A DNA stretch of 64,000 bases from Streptomyces curacoi. GTDB taxonomy: Bacteria > Actinomycetota > Actinomycetes > Streptomycetales > Streptomycetaceae. Position 1 is the stretch's first letter, and each line of letters opens with the position of its first letter. Positions 50,624-60,915 of the stretch are shown piece after piece. The notes under the pieces were generated by a model. That model saw only the letters and a program-made list of their open reading frames with translations, did not search any database and was not told the origin of the DNA. Position numbers and translations under genes: made by a program. Location of the stretch: assembly GCF_001513975.1 (NCBI RefSeq), contig NZ_KQ947984.1, positions 496,001 to 560,000 on the forward strand, given 5' to 3'.

Positions 50624-50686
50624 CCCCTCGGTCGACGAACGCGACGACACAGACTTCCGCACTTTCCGTAAGGAGCAACCGAAACC

Positions 50687-52498
50687 ATGGCGGTTTCCGT
50701 AACCCTTCCGGCGCTCGGCGAGAGCGTCACCGAGGGCACTGTCACCCGCTGGCTGAAGGCCGAGGGTGAGCGCGTCGAGGCCGACGAGCCGCTGCTCGAG
50801 GTCTCCACCGACAAGGTCGACACCGAGATCCCCTCCCCCGCCGCCGGTGTCCTGGCCTCCATCAAGGTCGCCGAGGACGAGACGGTCGAGGTCGGCGCCG
50901 AGCTGGCCGTGATCGACGACGGCACCGGTGCCCCGGCCGCCGCCCCGGCTCCGGCCGCCGAGGAGGTCGCCCCGCCGGCTCCCGAGCCGGCCCCGGCCGC
51001 CCAGCCCTCCACCGAGCAGGCCGCCCCCGCTCCGGCCCCGACCGCCGAGGCCGCCGCCGGCGCCGGTACGGCCGAGGGCACCGACGTGGTCCTGCCCGCG
51101 CTCGGCGAGTCCGTCACCGAGGGCACCGTCACCCGCTGGCTGAAGTCGGTCGGTGACAGCGTCGAGGCCGACGAGCCGCTGCTGGAGGTGTCGACGGACA
51201 AGGTCGACACCGAGATCCCGGCGCCCACCTCCGGCACGCTGCTGGAGATCGTGGTCGGCGAGGACGAGACGGCCGAGGTCGGCGCCAAGCTGGCCGTCAT
51301 CGGCGTCGCGGGTGCCGCTCCGGCGGCTGCCCCGGCCCCGGCTCCGGCCCCCGCCGCCGCTGCCCCGGCTCCGGCCGCCCCGGCCGCGCCCGCGGCTCCG
51401 GCCGCTCCGGCGCCCGCCCCCGCCGCTCCGGCCGCGCCCGCCCCCGCCGCTCCGGCCGCGCCCGCCGCTGCCGCCCCGGCGGCTCCGGCTCCCGCGCCGG
51501 CCGCCCCGGCCCCGGCCCCGGTCATCCCGGCTCCGGCCGCTCCGGCCGCCGCCAAGCCGACCGACGAGGGCGCCTACGTCACCCCGCTGGTGCGCAAGCT
51601 CGCCGCCGAGAACGGCGTCGACCTGGCCACCGTCAAGGGCACCGGCGTCGGCGGCCGTATCCGCAAGCAGGACGTCGTCGCCGCCGCCGAGGCCGCGAAG
51701 GCCGCCGCCGCCGCTCCGGCCCCCGCCGCCGCCGCTCCGGCCGCCGCGAAGAAGGCCCCGGCGCTGGAGGTCTCCCCGCTGCGCGGCCAGACCGTCAAGA
51801 TGCCGCGCATCCGCAAGGTCATCGGCGACAACATGGTCAAGGCCCTGCACGAGCAGGCCCAGCTGTCCTCGGTCGTCGAGGTCGACGTGACCCGCCTGAT
51901 GCGGCTGCGCGCACAGGCCAAGGACTCGTTCGCGGCACGCGAGGGCGTCAAGCTCTCCCCGATGCCGTTCTTCGTCAAGGCCGCCGCCCAGGCGCTGAAG
52001 GCCCACCCGGTCATCAACGCCAAGATCAACGAGGCCGAGGGCACGATCACCTACTTCGACTCCGAGAACATCGGGATCGCGGTGGACTCCGAGAAGGGCC
52101 TGATGACCCCGGTCATCAAGAACGCCGGCGACCTCAACATCGCCGGGATCGCCAAGGCCACGGCGGAGCTGGCCGGCAAGGTCCGCGCCAACAAGATCAC
52201 GCCCGACGAGCTGTCCGGCGCGACCTTCACCGTCTCCAACACCGGTTCGCGCGGGGCGCTCTTCGACACGATCATCGTGCCGCCGGGCCAGGTCGCGATC
52301 CTCGGCATCGGTGCCACGGTCAAGCGCCCGGCCGTCATCGAGACGGAGGAGGGCACGGTCATCGGCGTCCGCGACATGACGTACCTGACCCTGTCCTACG
52401 ACCACCGCCTGGTGGACGGCGCCGACGCGGCCCGTTACCTGACGGCGGTCAAGGCGATCCTGGAGGCGGGCGAGTTCGAGGTCGAGCTCGGGCTGTAA
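50687..52498 (+). CDS. sucB: Dihydrolipoyl acyltransferase E2 with two lipoyl domains
   Basis: 603 residues. Lipoyl domain 1 (about 2-77, lipoyl lysine K43 in STDKVDTEI) and lipoyl domain 2 (about 137-212, same motif) are joined by Ala/Pro linkers; the second linker, about 75 residues, is almost pure Ala-Pro. A peripheral subunit-binding domain ([17 protein letters not shown]) and the catalytic domain with SYDHRLVDG follow. Annotated widely as SucB, but in actinobacteria this E2 serves pyruvate dehydrogenase and the mixed PDH/KGDH complex, so 2-oxoglutarate specificity should not be assumed. Operon with lpd. Confidence 0.94.
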   Translation: MAVSVTLPALGESVTEGTVTRWLKAEGERVEADEPLLEVSTDKVDTEIPSPAAGVLASIKVAEDETVEVGAELAVIDDGTGAPAAAPAPAAEEVAPPAPEPAPAAQPSTEQAAPAPAPTAEAAAGAGTAEGTDVVLPALGESVTEGTVTRWLKSVGDSVEADEPLLEVSTDKVDTEIPAPTSGTLLEIVVGEDETAEVGAKLAVIGVAGAAPAAAPAPAPAPAAAAPAPAAPAAPAAPAAPAPAPAAPAAPAPAAPAAPAAAAPAAPAPAPAAPAPAPVIPAPAAPAAAKPTDEGAYVTPLVRKLAAENGVDLATVKGTGVGGRIRKQDVVAAAEAAKAAAAAPAPAAAAPAAAKKAPALEVSPLRGQTVKMPRIRKVIGDNMVKALHEQAQLSSVVEVDVTRLMRLRAQAKDSFAAREGVKLSPMPFFVKAAAQALKAHPVINAKINEAEGTITYFDSENIGIAVDSEKGLMTPVIKNAGDLNIAGIAKATAELAGKVRANKITPDELSGATFTVSNTGSRGALFDTIIVPPGQVAILGIGATVKRPAVIETEEGTVIGVRDMTYLTLSYDHRLVDGADAARYLTAVKAILEAGEFEVELGL

Positions 52499-52523
52499 CC
52501 CCCAGGGTCTGTACGGCTGTACG

Positions 52524-52564
52524 GTGCCCCCGTCCGGAGCCTGCGGGCTTCCGGGCGGGGGCAC
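52524..52564. terminator. Bidirectional terminator after the E2 gene
   Basis: GTGCCCCCG and CGGGGGCAC outer arms with CCGGA/TCCGG and AGCC/GGCT inner stems, loop TGC. It lies between the convergent E2 and lipoprotein genes. Confidence 0.85.
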
Positions 52565-52571
52565 CGGCATG

Positions 52572-53243
52572 TCACCGCGGCGTCAGCCGCCTGTCCGGCC
52601 ACCCCACCAGCGACTCCACCCACACGTTCGGGACCGCCGGCTCGGCCGCGGGCGTCAGCCGCCGCGTCCGGTACGCCTTGAGCACGTCGTACGTGGCGTC
52701 CGGACAGTCCCGCGAGGTGAGCTCCCCGGTCTTCGGGTCGACGCCGACCAGGAAGCCGCGCGCCTCGACGGTACGGATCATGCGGCGGGCGGCCGTCACG
52801 TCGCTGGTCGAGGAGGGGGTGCAGCGGTAACGGCGGTAGGGGTGGGCGGAGCGGCCCGGGTAGTGGGCGTCGCGGGACATGTCGCTGAGCATGCGGGCGT
52901 ACGAGCCCTCCGCGTGCCAGGCTCCGATGTCGCCGCCGGGCGGGGTGTACAGCCTGCCGCTCGGGTTCTCGACCGCCCCGTACACCCACGTGCGGGTGCC
53001 GGTGACCTGGAAGCCCCAGCCGACGTGGCCGAACCGCTGCGCCCCGTCGGGCTTCACGAAGACGCAGGCCGCGCCGGACCGGCCCGCCGCCGCGGCCATG
53101 CCCCTGATCTCCTCCGAGGCGCCGGCCCGCGTCTTCGCCGCGCCGTCCGGGGCCTGTTGGCACCCCGTCATCGCCATGGCCGTACCGATCACGGCTCCCA
53201 CGACCGCCGCGCGCAGCCGCGCGTGCTGTCCCCCGATGTCCAT
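52572..53243 (-). CDS. Lipoprotein of unknown function
   Basis: 223 residues; signal peptide with lipobox MTGC (C28). The mature part contains CVFVKPDGAQRFGHVGWGF, several cysteines and RCTPSSTSD/SRDCPDATYD segments. The C-H-G-W arrangement faintly recalls papain-like (NlpC/CHAP) enzymes, but a full catalytic triad is not evident. It lies convergent to the E2 gene and upstream-divergent to the GntR gene. No family assigned. Confidence 0.75.
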   Translation of the reverse strand: MDIGGQHARLRAAVVGAVIGTAMAMTGCQQAPDGAAKTRAGASEEIRGMAAAAGRSGAACVFVKPDGAQRFGHVGWGFQVTGTRTWVYGAVENPSGRLYTPPGGDIGAWHAEGSYARMLSDMSRDAHYPGRSAHPYRRYRCTPSSTSDVTAARRMIRTVEARGFLVGVDPKTGELTSRDCPDATYDVLKAYRTRRLTPAAEPAVPNVWVESLVGWPDRRLTPR

Positions 53244-53479
53244 GCCGTCCCCCGGTCCTCAAGGGCGTCCCGGAGCGGGACCCCTCTGCCGACCGCGACA
53301 CGGATCCGCTCCTGAAGGTTCCGGGACTTGACACAAGACGCCGGACTGGGAGCGTGTAAGCCTCGTCTCACCTGCAGGAAAGCGCCCCCGTGCGCCCCTC
53401 CGGGAGGGCCGTGCGGCTTTATTGTCATAGCGTCAAACGCCTCCGGGGCCGCTGAGCGGTCCCTCCTTAAGGAGCCCTC

Positions 53480-54112
53480 ATGACCGCGCCCGTCGTCCAC
53501 TCGCTGCGCGAACAGATCCGCGAGCACATCCTGGAAGGGATCATCAGCGGACGCTGGCAGCCGGGCGAGCGGATCGTGGAGCGCCGGATCGCGACCGAGC
53601 TGGAGGTGTCGCAGACTCCGGTGCGGGAGGCGTTGCGTGAGCTGGAGTCGCTGCGGCTGATCGAGTCGGCGCCCAACAAGGGCGTGCGGGTGCGCAGTCT
53701 GACGGCCGCCGACCTGGAGGAGAGCTACCCGGTCCGGGCCGGTCTGGAGGCGATCGCGGCGGAGCTGGCGGCGGAGAAGCTGGCGCTGGACTGCTCCGCC
53801 CTGGAGCCGCATGTCGCCGCCCTGTACGAGGCCGACCGCAAGTCCGACGGCACGGCCCAGGTGCGGCACACGGTCGCCTTCCACCGCGAGCTGGTGCGGG
53901 CGGCGGGCAACTCTGTGCTGCTGCACACCTGGGAGGGCCTGGGCATCGAGGTGTTCACGGCGCTGTCCATCCGGTGGCTGGGGACGGTGCAGCAGTCGTA
54001 CGCGGAGGAGCACGAGGAGCTGGTGGCCGCGTTCCAGCGCCGGGACCCCCGGATCGCCGAGATCGTCAAGGCGCATGTGCTGGGCTGCGCGCCGCGGCAC
54101 GAAGGCGAATAG
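53480..54112 (+). CDS. GntR-family regulator, FadR/FCD subfamily
   Basis: 210 residues. The winged helix at 8-72 (LREQIREHILEGIISGRW, ELEVSQTPVREALRELE) and an FCD all-helical ligand domain (about 78-205) with metal-type residues (D/H in VAFHRELVRAAGN) are clear. FCD regulators bind organic acids. TTAAGGAG precedes the ATG. It sits 0.8 kb upstream of aceE, whose leader has a perfect palindrome fitting GntR dimers, so regulation of pyruvate dehydrogenase is plausible (PdhR analogy, inference). Confidence 0.9.
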   Translation: MTAPVVHSLREQIREHILEGIISGRWQPGERIVERRIATELEVSQTPVREALRELESLRLIESAPNKGVRVRSLTAADLEESYPVRAGLEAIAAELAAEKLALDCSALEPHVAALYEADRKSDGTAQVRHTVAFHRELVRAAGNSVLLHTWEGLGIEVFTALSIRWLGTVQQSYAEEHEELVAAFQRRDPRIAEIVKAHVLGCAPRHEGE

Positions 54113-54199
54113 CGAATTGCCGGTTCTGGGCGGGTTTATCCCCGTTCATGAATGGAAGGCGGCTGGAAGGACCCACCACCCAGCACTTTCCAGCAGGGG

Positions 54200-54607
54200 A
54201 TGACGGCGATGAGTTCCGCCAAGTCACACAAGCAGCAAGCACAGCAGCCCGCCCCACCGCAGACCGAGCAGACCGAGGAGAAGCGGACCGGCGGCAAGGT
54301 GGTGCACCTCCACACCGCGCACCCCCGCGTTCCCATCCCCTATGTGACACCGGGCGACATGTTCACCACCAACGCCCGCAAGGTCACGTCCACGGCCACG
54401 GCCCTGCTCCCGCCGCCCCGCCGACTGGCCCTCTACGGCGTCCTCGGCGGCATGAGCGTCGCCGGAGCCATCGCCTGGCCGGTCGCCGTGGCCGTGGGCG
54501 CCGCCACCGAGGTGATCAGCCGCGAGCAGGCCGCACGGCATCGCGAGGACCATGAGCGCATGGAGCGGGGACGCACCGAGCAGGAACGCACCGAGCGCGC
54601 GTCCTGA
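54200..54607 (+). CDS. Small membrane protein
   Basis: 135 residues from ATG 54200 (ATG 54209 is an alternative). N-terminal 35 residues are Gln/Pro-rich and polar; a conserved-looking middle (VVHLHTAHPRVPIPYVTPGDM) is followed by one long or two short membrane helices (about 80-108, LALYGVLGGMSVAGAIAWPV) and a charged tail with RTEQERTER. No known domain. Between the GntR gene and aceE. Confidence 0.65.
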   Translation: MTAMSSAKSHKQQAQQPAPPQTEQTEEKRTGGKVVHLHTAHPRVPIPYVTPGDMFTTNARKVTSTATALLPPPRRLALYGVLGGMSVAGAIAWPVAVAVGAATEVISREQAARHREDHERMERGRTEQERTERAS

Positions 54608-54635
54608 ACGCACGAAGCGCGCATCCTGAACGCAC
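54595..54635. repeat. 19-bp direct duplication at the end of the small membrane gene
   Basis: GCGCGCRTCCTGAACGCAC occurs at 54595-54613 and 54617-54635 (one mismatch, 22-bp period). The first copy includes the stop codon. Likely a recent slippage duplication. Confidence 0.75.
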
Positions 54636-54929
54636 CGACCGTCCGTCCGGCCGCCCAAGCTAGCCGGGCGGACCTCAGGTGAGCAGGGAAAACGCGGCAC
54701 CGCGTGCCGGATTGCCCGGCACCGGATGCCAATTTCTCGATACCGAGGGTTTTTAGCCGTCAGACCTTTGATCGATCATCGATCAGGGAGTTACAGTCGC
54801 CGACGGGCCCACGCGGCACAGCCGCAAGGTGTTACAGCACCCAAGCCCAGCCCTGTCCTGCCAAAGACCAAGGGCACCCCCGAACCCTTACCGATGAGGG
54901 AACCCCCTTCGACTGAGGAAGGCGGCGAC
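54608..54929 (+). promoter_or_regulatory. aceE leader with perfect 17-bp palindrome
   Basis: The 322-base leader has no supported gene. TGATCGATCATCGATCA (54769-54785) has perfect 8-bp arms around one base, 145 bases before the aceE start. Size and symmetry suit a GntR/FCD-type operator, and such a regulator is encoded just upstream. The rest shows no further structure that I can support. Confidence 0.6.
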
Positions 54930-57632
<2,703 letters not shown>

Positions 57633-57647
57633 GGGCTGACGTCCGGT

Positions 57648-57677
57648 GAAGGGGTACGGCGGCCGCCGTACCCCTTC
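57648..57677 (+). terminator. aceE terminator
   Basis: A perfect 30-bp palindrome beginning GAAGGGGTACGGC and ending with its complement, 15 bases after the stop. Confidence 0.92.
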
Positions 57678-57706
57678 GTCGTCGGTGGGCCCGGCATCAT
57701 GACCGT

Positions 57707-58681
57707 ATGCGTGCTGCCCGGCTCATCAAGATGGTGCTGCTTCTCCAGTCCCGGCCCTCCATGACCGCTGCCGAGTTGGCGCGGGAGCTGGAGGTGTCCG
57801 AGCGGACGGTCACCCGGGACGCGCAGGCGCTCTCCGAGGCGGGGGTGCCCGTGTACGCGGACCGGGGACGGGCCGGAGGGTATCGGCTGATCGGGGGATA
57901 CCGGACCCGGCTGACGGGCCTCGCCCGTAGTGAGGCCGAGGCGTTGTTCCTCAGCGGCGTTCCGGGGGCGCTGCGCGAGATGGGGCTGGAGGACGCCGCC
58001 TCCGCCGCCCGGCTGAAGGTGTCCGCCGCCCTGCTGCCCTCCCTCCGCGACGCCTCCCGTACGGCCGCTCAGCGGTTCCATCTGGACGCCCCGAACTGGT
58101 TCAGGGAACCCGGAACACCCGGGCTGCTGCCGGCCGTCGCGGACGCGGTGTGGGACGACCGGCGGATCGTCGCCCGGTACCGGCGCGGGCAGGACGAGGT
58201 CGAGCGGGAGCTGGAGCCGTACGGGCTCGTGCTGAAGGCGGGGGTCTGGTACCTGTGCGCCCGCGTGGCGGGGCACGGGTCGTACCGGGTGTACCGAATT
58301 GACCGGTTCACCGCCGTGGAGGCCGGTGACGAGCGGTTCGAACGGGACGAGGAGTTCGATCTGCCGGGCTTCTGGGACGAGCGGGCCGAGCAGTTCGCGC
58401 GGTCCATTCTGCGCGCCGAGGTCGTGGTGCGGGTGTCCCCGGACGGGGCGCGCCGGTTGCCGTACACCGTCGATCCGCAGTCCGCGCGGGAGGCGCTGGA
58501 GTCGGCCGGTGCGCCCGACGGGGACGAATGGGTGACGGTGACCCTCCCGGTGGAGTCCGAGGAGGTCGCCCACGCCCAGCTCGCGGCGCTCGGCCCGGAG
58601 GCCGAGGTGCTGGCGCCAAAGGCGCTGAGAGCCCGTTTCGCGAGCGACGCGACACGGCTGGCCGCGCTCTACCGCTCATGA
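57707..58681 (+). CDS. WYL-domain transcriptional regulator (HTH_11)
   Basis: 324 residues. N-terminal winged helix (KMVLLLQSRPSMTAAELAREL, VSERTVTRDAQALSEAGVPV, RAGGYRLIGGY) followed by a WYL domain at about 140-225 (LVLKAGVWYLCARVAG, YRVYRIDRF) and a C-terminal WCX extension. WYL regulators often sense nucleic-acid or nucleotide ligands. It stands alone between two terminators; target unknown. Confidence 0.93.
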   Translation: MRAARLIKMVLLLQSRPSMTAAELARELEVSERTVTRDAQALSEAGVPVYADRGRAGGYRLIGGYRTRLTGLARSEAEALFLSGVPGALREMGLEDAASAARLKVSAALLPSLRDASRTAAQRFHLDAPNWFREPGTPGLLPAVADAVWDDRRIVARYRRGQDEVERELEPYGLVLKAGVWYLCARVAGHGSYRVYRIDRFTAVEAGDERFERDEEFDLPGFWDERAEQFARSILRAEVVVRVSPDGARRLPYTVDPQSAREALESAGAPDGDEWVTVTLPVESEEVAHAQLAALGPEAEVLAPKALRARFASDATRLAALYRS

Positions 58682-58734
58682 GCCCACGGCATGCGCCGAA
58701 CGCCGTCAGCGGTACGCCATCCGCCGTGCGCCCT

Positions 58735-58774
58735 CAGTCGTACGTCATGAAGCGGGCAGTCGTACGTCATGAAG
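58735..58774. repeat. 18-bp direct repeat (22-bp period)
   Basis: CAGTCGTACGTCATGAAG occurs at 58735-58752 and 58757-58774, intergenic, directly before the terminator hairpin. Confidence 0.85.
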
Positions 58775-58794
58775 GGCGCCGCCTGACGGCGCCC
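58774..58794 (+). terminator. Hairpin after the WYL regulator gene
   Basis: Perfect arms GGGCGCCG / CGGCGCCC with a 5-base loop, about 95 bases after the stop. Confidence 0.7.
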
Positions 58795-58869
58795 GGGGGC
58801 CGTGACCCCATAACAATCCGCCGCACTCCACGTGCGTCCCACCCCTCCAGGGCCGATGCTGGAGCGGTG

Positions 58870-59388
58870 ATGGACGAGACGGAGTTCTGGGAGCTGATCG
58901 ACGCGACCCGGGAGGCCGCCGAGGGCGACCCCGAGGAGCAGGCCGACCTGCTGGTGGAGCGGCTCCTTGCGCTGGACCCGGAGATGGTCCTGGACTTCGC
59001 CCGTCACTTCGAGGCCCGCTACAACCGCGCGTACACCTGGGACCTGTGGGGCGCCGCCTGGGTTCTGCTGGACGGGGCGAGCGACGACGCGTTCGACTTC
59101 TTCCGGTGCTGGCTGATCGGCCAGGGCCGTGAGGTGTACGAGGGCGGGGTGCACGAACCCGACTCGCTCGCCGACCTGCTGGACGACTTCGACGAGGAGT
59201 TCGACGGCGACGGCGAGGAGCTCGGGTACGCGGCGGACGAGGCGTACGAACAGCTCACCGGCACGGTCGCCCCCGACCTCGGCATCGCGCCCGCGCCCCC
59301 GGAACCGGACGGCACCCCGGTCGACTTCGAGAACGAAAGGGCCCTGGCGGAACGGTTCCCCAGGCTCTGGGAGCGGTTCAAGGGCTGA
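58870..59388 (+). CDS. DUF4240 protein
   Basis: 172 residues, acidic. The start MDETEFWELIDATREAAEGD and the segment ARHFEARYNRAYTWDLWGAA are typical of DUF4240. A GGAG ribosome site precedes ATG 58870 by five bases. Soluble; predicted helical. In other genomes this domain occurs with WGR or toxin-immunity-like contexts, but nothing here supports such a role. It converges on a small exported-protein gene. Confidence 0.88.
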   Translation: MDETEFWELIDATREAAEGDPEEQADLLVERLLALDPEMVLDFARHFEARYNRAYTWDLWGAAWVLLDGASDDAFDFFRCWLIGQGREVYEGGVHEPDSLADLLDDFDEEFDGDGEELGYAADEAYEQLTGTVAPDLGIAPAPPEPDGTPVDFENERALAERFPRLWERFKG

Positions 59389-59391
59389 GCC

Positions 59392-59595
59392 TCAGGCCAC
59401 GGCACGCCTGCGGCCCGGCTCCGCCGGGATGTACGCCTGCGGCTGGTCGGCCTTCACCGCGTGGTCCATCGGCGCCTGGTTGGCCTGGTCGAGCGCGGAC
59501 GCCGTGACGGCGGCCGGCCCCAGGACGACGGTCGCGACCGCGCAGACGACCGTCCAGACCCGCTTGCCGCCGTTGCGCCTGTTGCTGCTGCTCAT
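59392..59595 (-). CDS. Small exported or membrane protein, 67 residues
   Basis: A basic N-terminus (SSSNRRNGGKR), one hydrophobic helix at 13-33 (VWTVVCAVATVVLGPAAVTA) and a short polar tail ending PGRRRAVA. GGTGGGG lies just before the ATG. It is either a secreted peptide or a one-helix membrane protein. No family recognised. Convergent with the DUF4240 gene. Confidence 0.6.
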   Translation of the reverse strand: MSSSNRRNGGKRVWTVVCAVATVVLGPAAVTASALDQANQAPMDHAVKADQPQAYIPAEPGRRRAVA

Positions 59596-59763
59596 GATCC
59601 CCACCTTCGGTCGGTGCGTGTGCGGGACGACGCGAGAACGATAGGAAGGCTGTCTCGGGATGAGCCTTGAGCCGGCTGGGAGAAACCTGTGAGGCCGTGG
59701 ACTCTTGACCGGTGCGGTGATCCCCGGCTTAGGGTGGCCGCCCCGACCAGGAGCACCCTGCCC

Positions 59764-60891
59764 ATGACCAGCCTGTTCGTGCGTGAGATACCGCGCGCGG
59801 AACATCTCGCCCATCTGCGGCGGCATCCCGACGCGAGCCATCTCCAGATCCCCGAGTGGGGCGATGTGAAGCCCGACTGGCTGCCGGAGAGCGTCGGCTG
59901 GTTCGAGGGCGAGACGATGGTCGCGACGGCGCTCGTCCTGTACCGGCCGCTGCCCGGGACGCGGCGCTACCTCGCCTACCTCCCGGACGGGCCCGCGATC
60001 GACTGGCGTACGCCGCGCCTGGAGCGGTGGCTGGACCCGCTCGTCGCCCATGTCAGGCGGATCGGGGCGTTCTCGGTGCGGATCGGGCCGCCGCTGGTCG
60101 TACGGCACTGGGACGCGGACACGGTCGCGGCGGGGATCGCCGATCCCGACGTACGGCATCTGCGCGACCTGCCCGCGGCCGGCATCGACGGATACGCGCT
60201 GGACGCCGCGGAGCGGCTGCGGCGGCTCGGGTGGCGGCCGTGCGAGGAGGGCGAGGGGAGCGGTTTCGGCCTCGGCCAGCCGCGCTACGGCTGTGAGATC
60301 CCGTTGGCGGGGCGCTCGATGGACGATCTGCGCGGCGCCCTCGCACCGCACTGGGAGCAGTCCTTGCGCACGGCCGAGTCGGCGGGCGTGCGGGTCTCCT
60401 GGGGCTCGGCCTCCGACCTGCCCGACTTTCACCGCCTGTACACCGCGACCGCCGCTCACGACGGCTTCAAGGCCCGCCCGCCGGACTACTTCCGGCGCAT
60501 GTGGAAGGCCCTGAACGCCGAGGACGACGACCGGCTCCGCCTCTATCTCGCCGAGTACGACGGCGAGGTGCTCTCCGCGGCCCTCATGATCAACGTCGGC
60601 TCCCGGGTCTGGCACTCGTACGCCGCGTCCGGCCGCCGGGGGCGCCGACTGCGGCCCAGCAGCGCGCTGTTGTGGCGCATGCTGGGTGACGCGCGGGCCG
60701 CGGGCGCGAAGACGTACGACCTGCGCTCCATCACCCCCGCCCTCACCGAGGACCGCCTGCTCGGACGGCTCCGCTTCAAGACGGGGACCGGCGGCCGGGC
60801 CGTGGAGTACCTCGGGGAGTGGGAGCTGCCGGTGGGCGCCCAGGGCAAGGTGCTCCAGCGGGCATTGGGGGTCTACCTCGGACGCAGGTGA
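59764..60891 (+). CDS. FemAB-family peptidyltransferase (FemX-like)
   Basis: 375 residues in the double-GNAT Fem fold. Visible are SHLQIPEWGDVKPDW near the N-terminus, a first GNAT half with LPDGPAIDW, and a second half with HDGFKARPPDYFRRMW, LMINVGSRVWHSYAAS and RFKTGTGGRAVEYLGEW, all Fem hallmarks. It adds an amino acid from aminoacyl-tRNA to the lipid II stem peptide (in Streptomyces usually the first Gly). The neighbouring amidase gene also acts on peptidoglycan. Confidence 0.93.
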   Translation: MTSLFVREIPRAEHLAHLRRHPDASHLQIPEWGDVKPDWLPESVGWFEGETMVATALVLYRPLPGTRRYLAYLPDGPAIDWRTPRLERWLDPLVAHVRRIGAFSVRIGPPLVVRHWDADTVAAGIADPDVRHLRDLPAAGIDGYALDAAERLRRLGWRPCEEGEGSGFGLGQPRYGCEIPLAGRSMDDLRGALAPHWEQSLRTAESAGVRVSWGSASDLPDFHRLYTATAAHDGFKARPPDYFRRMWKALNAEDDDRLRLYLAEYDGEVLSAALMINVGSRVWHSYAASGRRGRRLRPSSALLWRMLGDARAAGAKTYDLRSITPALTEDRLLGRLRFKTGTGGRAVEYLGEWELPVGAQGKVLQRALGVYLGRR

Positions 60892-60915
60892 CCCGGTGGC
60901 GAGGCGGGGCGCCGG

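Noticed and set aside
49265..52570. 1101-codon minus-strand frame opposite lpd and the E2 gene
   Set aside because: Gly/Arg repeats mirror the Ala-Pro linker and lipoyl domains of the real genes; no ribosome site or domain.
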